From: Daphnia carinata
Taxonomy: Eukaryota > Arthropoda > Branchiopoda > Diplostraca > Daphniidae
Assembly: GCF_022539665.2 (NCBI RefSeq)
Contig: NC_081339.1
Span: forward strand, 7,499,367 to 7,563,366
Reading direction: 5' to 3'
DNA length: 64,000 bases
Each line of letters starts with the position of its first letter. Position 1 is the stretch's first letter. Shown piece by piece: positions 61,301-64,000 of the stretch. Made by a program: the position numbers and the translations under genes. The notes beneath the pieces were generated by a model. It ran no database searches, had not been told where the DNA came from, and saw only the letters and a list, made by a program, of their open reading frames with translations.

Positions 61301-63375
61301 TAATGAGCCAACTGGAACTCCTGCCCCTTGCACGTCAACTGGACCCGCCCGTTTTTTTCTTTCTTTCGTCTCACACGTACATTAGAAGGACTGCAGCTCA
61401 TTCGCATATGACACGAAACAAACGTCGACAATAAAAGAGGAAGTTCTCTTTTTTGGCCTCTTTGATGGATGAGCAGGTCGTTGGTGCGTCCGCGTTCCAC
61501 TGGAAGATATCGGGCCTTTCTTGGCTTATTGCTCGACTTGGTGACGCCTTTTGAATGTCGTGCCATTGCAGCGGGAGAGTTCAACCATTTTCTTTGTGTT
61601 TCCTGCCTATTCCAAAGGACATGGCGAACTCCCGGCTCCTTCGCAATTGGCATCCGAGTATGGAACGAAGGAGAAAACTTGTACAGCCGGAATGTTCATT
61701 GATTGTTCATATTTTTATGTGTAGGGGGGTACAAATTTAGACTCCCCATGTTGACGCATCCGACTCCAATGATGTTCCAGTGCTCCTTACTTCCTTCCCT
61801 TTTTTATCTCTTTTTTGATTGCCCTGTCGACGATATGTACAAATCAAAACATTGTGTCGAGAACAAGAATGCAGAGAACAACATCAAGAAACTGGTGTAT
61901 CTTTGCATTTATTTTTGGGCTGTTCTTCTGTGTCCTTCCCGGTCCGAAGAACTTCTGTTTATATGGAGAACTGAATCTTTTTTTTTTTTAGAAACGCTGT
62001 TTGCTGTTTCTGGCCTTGATCGGTATAGAGCTGTGTATACATTCCCCCTCTTCGCCAGATACACATGCCCACACGCTGGAAGAATACAGCCGGGAGTTCT
62101 GGACCCATCCGGTAACAAAACCCAACGATCAGATTTCCCTTGCACATCTTTTTGTGTGTGAACTGCCTAGAAAAAAAAACATACAGGAAGAAATATGATT
62201 GCCTTTGTACACAGTTATGACCTTTTCCTTCAACTAAAACGTCCCGTAGTTTATCCATTAACAGATTATCCTAATCAATTGCTATCAACTTCGCTGCAGG
62301 GATGTTTTCAGGCTGAATCCAATTTCCACGTCTACAATTCATTTAAAATTCTATTTTTTTTTAAAAACAAAATAAAGCGCTAATGAAGTCTGACGTGTGA
62401 ATGAAACAGGAGCCTGGGGTTGGTGGGGAGGTTAAGGCAAACAGAAGGGAGGCCGCGTTGTTGTAGCTCTGTGGTAACAGACTATATAACAGTGTACGAA
62501 TTACTTGATTAGGCAAGGCGGAAGTGAACAATAGGCTCAGCTGCAGGGGGTCGTAACTACCACCCCCATTTCCCTTTTATATTTAGAGAATCTATTGAAA
62601 AGAAACCGGATTTCAATGTGCTCCTCTTTTTTCGCTATTTCTATTTTTTCCCACGAACGTTGCGACGCCGTGTTTGTCTTACAACCTCATCCACCACCTT
62701 CCGGTATCTTTGTTCGCCATTTCAATTCGTTGCTCATCTTTCATTCTCACCATTCTTTAACGTCCTTTGGATAGACATGGGAACATGTCTTCTCGATTAA
62801 AATTTAAAATGTTTATGTGTTATCATTAATCTACCACTTCTAATCGCTACCACGATACTTGATGATGACAAATTCATAAACTTCTTGGCTTTTGTTTTTA
62901 CGAAAGTTGCTGTTGTTTCATAGCGAGCACGCAATTGTCGTTCGTTTAACTTAACAAAAAGAAAAGTTTAGCAGGAAAAGTATTGCCTCTGCTATATATA
63001 AGGAAAGACTAAAAGAAAATCGATGTTTCCCTAGCAACGGGCTAATAAACGCTGAATTTAAGAGGGTGAGTCTCTCTCTCCTTCCCTAAAAGTTGCAAGC
63101 GTTTTTCTCAGCTTTATATATAGAACCCACTAAAAAACAAGTTTGTACAGAAACATAATTGCGAAAAAAAAGCAGCATTTTCTGAAAGAGAAAACGCAAT
63201 TTAATGTAATTAAGTTTAAATAACAATTTCTTGGAGCGAAAGCCGTAGAGACTCTGCAACGCGTAAACGTACACATGTAGGTTAATTTGAACGTTTCAAA
63301 AACCGCGCATTGCGCAAGGGAGCGTTTAAGTGCACGAAAACGTTCCACCCCAAAAAGAACCGCAGAGTCTTAAAA
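49375..63375. other. Gene-poor 14-kb stretch
   Basis: No gene assignable. Simple repeats include (GAAA)n at 51788-51811, poly-C at 57138-57148 and many poly-A/T runs. GC-richer islands at 52080-52210, 53100-53330, 54760-54900 and 61470-61660 could hold exons, but both strands are open over much of them and no motif is seen. Confidence 0.45.
51788..51811. repeat. (GAAA)n microsatellite
   Basis: About six tandem GAAA units. Confidence 0.85.
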
Positions 63376-63586
63376 ATGGAGCCATTTGAGTCCGAGGAAA
63401 AGAGCGTATGGATCGTGTGCGATGCTGTTCATCGGCTAAATGAGGATAGATGGCCAGACAGTTATAAGCTACAAACAATCATTAACAAAACGGCTCCCGA
63501 TCTATACCTCCGCGTAAAGAACCAAAACAAGAGCAAGGAAAGGAAGAGAGCCACAAGAGCCAATAAATTGTACACGGAAGAAGATG
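63376..63586 (+). CDS. Candidate first coding exon, unknown product
   Basis: ATG in a good context (AAAAATGG) opens a 70-codon frame beginning MEPFESEEKSVWIVCDAVHR, then LNEDRWPDSYKLQTIINKTA, a basic stretch KNQNKSKERKRATRANK, and ends TEEDG at a strong donor (GATG|GTACGT). Codon use is protein-like. A TATATATAAGG at about 62992-63002 could be its promoter. No family recognised. The next exon would lie beyond 63600 or outside the window. Confidence 0.35.
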
Positions 63587-64000
63587 GTACGTAGAAACCC
63601 ACTGGGGAAATCCCACGCAAAAGCATATATACAGACTTCTACTTCCCCCCTATCGTAACATAGCTACGTACACACACGCACTGTTGGAACTCACGCGGAC
63701 AAATGATTCCGCCGAGACCGTGAAAAACATCGTACACAGACGAGGGGAATAAAATAGAATACGGCAGTTCTGTTTCCCTTGGCCTGTCAGTTATATTAAA
63801 CCCCGTATATACATGGAAGGGGGGGGGGGGGATGTTTCTTCTATGTATATATAGCTTCGTTCGGGAAAATGCATTCCAAGACACTATAAATAATGGCTGC
63901 GATGTCCTTTGAATATATAGTTTCTCCATTGTTTATTGTCGTCGTATAGAAGGCTCGCACACAGTAGTCGTGTGTAAAAACGCAGGTGGATTGCCCATGG
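63587..64000. other. Right edge, no further exon identified
   Basis: Would be the intron after the candidate exon at 63376-63586. Contains a run of 12-13 G near 63819-63831 and TATATATA tracts. Confidence 0.35.

Noticed and set aside
61300-61702. Overlapping ORFs on both strands in a GC-richer island
   Set aside because: Both strands are open and neither shows a domain or clear splice sites, so strand and coding status cannot be decided.

Overview
This window is eukaryotic nuclear DNA: genes are split into short exons with GT/AG introns, the background is AT-rich and full of homopolymer runs and dinucleotide repeats, and there is no operon structure. The gene content (an arthropod-style discoidin domain receptor tyrosine kinase, an MPV17-like protein, a glycine-rich secreted protein of the cuticle type), together with small introns and short intergenic gaps on the left side, suggests an arthropod. 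A branchiopod crustacean such as Daphnia is my best guess; this is inference, not something read directly from the sequence.

The dominant feature is a large inverted duplication of a discoidin domain receptor (Ddr) gene. A complete 15-exon copy lies on the minus strand (35136 down to 21215, 1036 residues: signal peptide, discoidin domain, discoidin-like domain, transmembrane helix, tyrosine-rich juxtamembrane region, kinase). The second copy is on the plus strand (738-5243) and is cut by the left edge of the window, so only the transmembrane, juxtamembrane and kinase exons are visible. The two copies face each other tail to tail across about 16 kb. Matching exons have identical lengths except the last. 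Divergence is patchy: exon 10 differs by one base in 293, while exon 9 differs at 14 amino acids.

The spacer (5.2-21.2 kb) holds: a decayed open frame with two TAG codons (7.0 kb); an array of about ten exon-like repeat units (8.6-9.97 kb); an unassigned exon-like ORF (10.5 kb); a cluster of five different tRNA-like elements (11.9-12.9 kb); a 344-bp hairpin-rich element with terminal inverted repeats (13.0 kb) next to a 23-bp GC-rich minisatellite (13.4-13.7 kb); a complete 5-exon MPV17L2-like gene (16.0-17.7 kb); and a complete 5-exon gene for a secreted Gly/Tyr-rich protein (18.9-20.4 kb).

From 35.1 kb to the right end (about 29 kb, upstream of the complete Ddr copy) no gene can be assigned. 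The stretch is rich in simple repeats and holds only isolated candidate exons (46.2 kb minus; 49.2 kb, a 57-residue ORF with a hydrophobic C terminus; 63.4 kb plus). It may be intergenic or regulatory DNA, or a long 5' untranslated intron. The two Ddr copies would act in collagen sensing at the cell surface, the MPV17L2-like protein in mitochondria and the glycine-rich protein outside the cell; nothing suggests that they form one pathway. No CRISPR array, phage or prokaryotic defence system is present.
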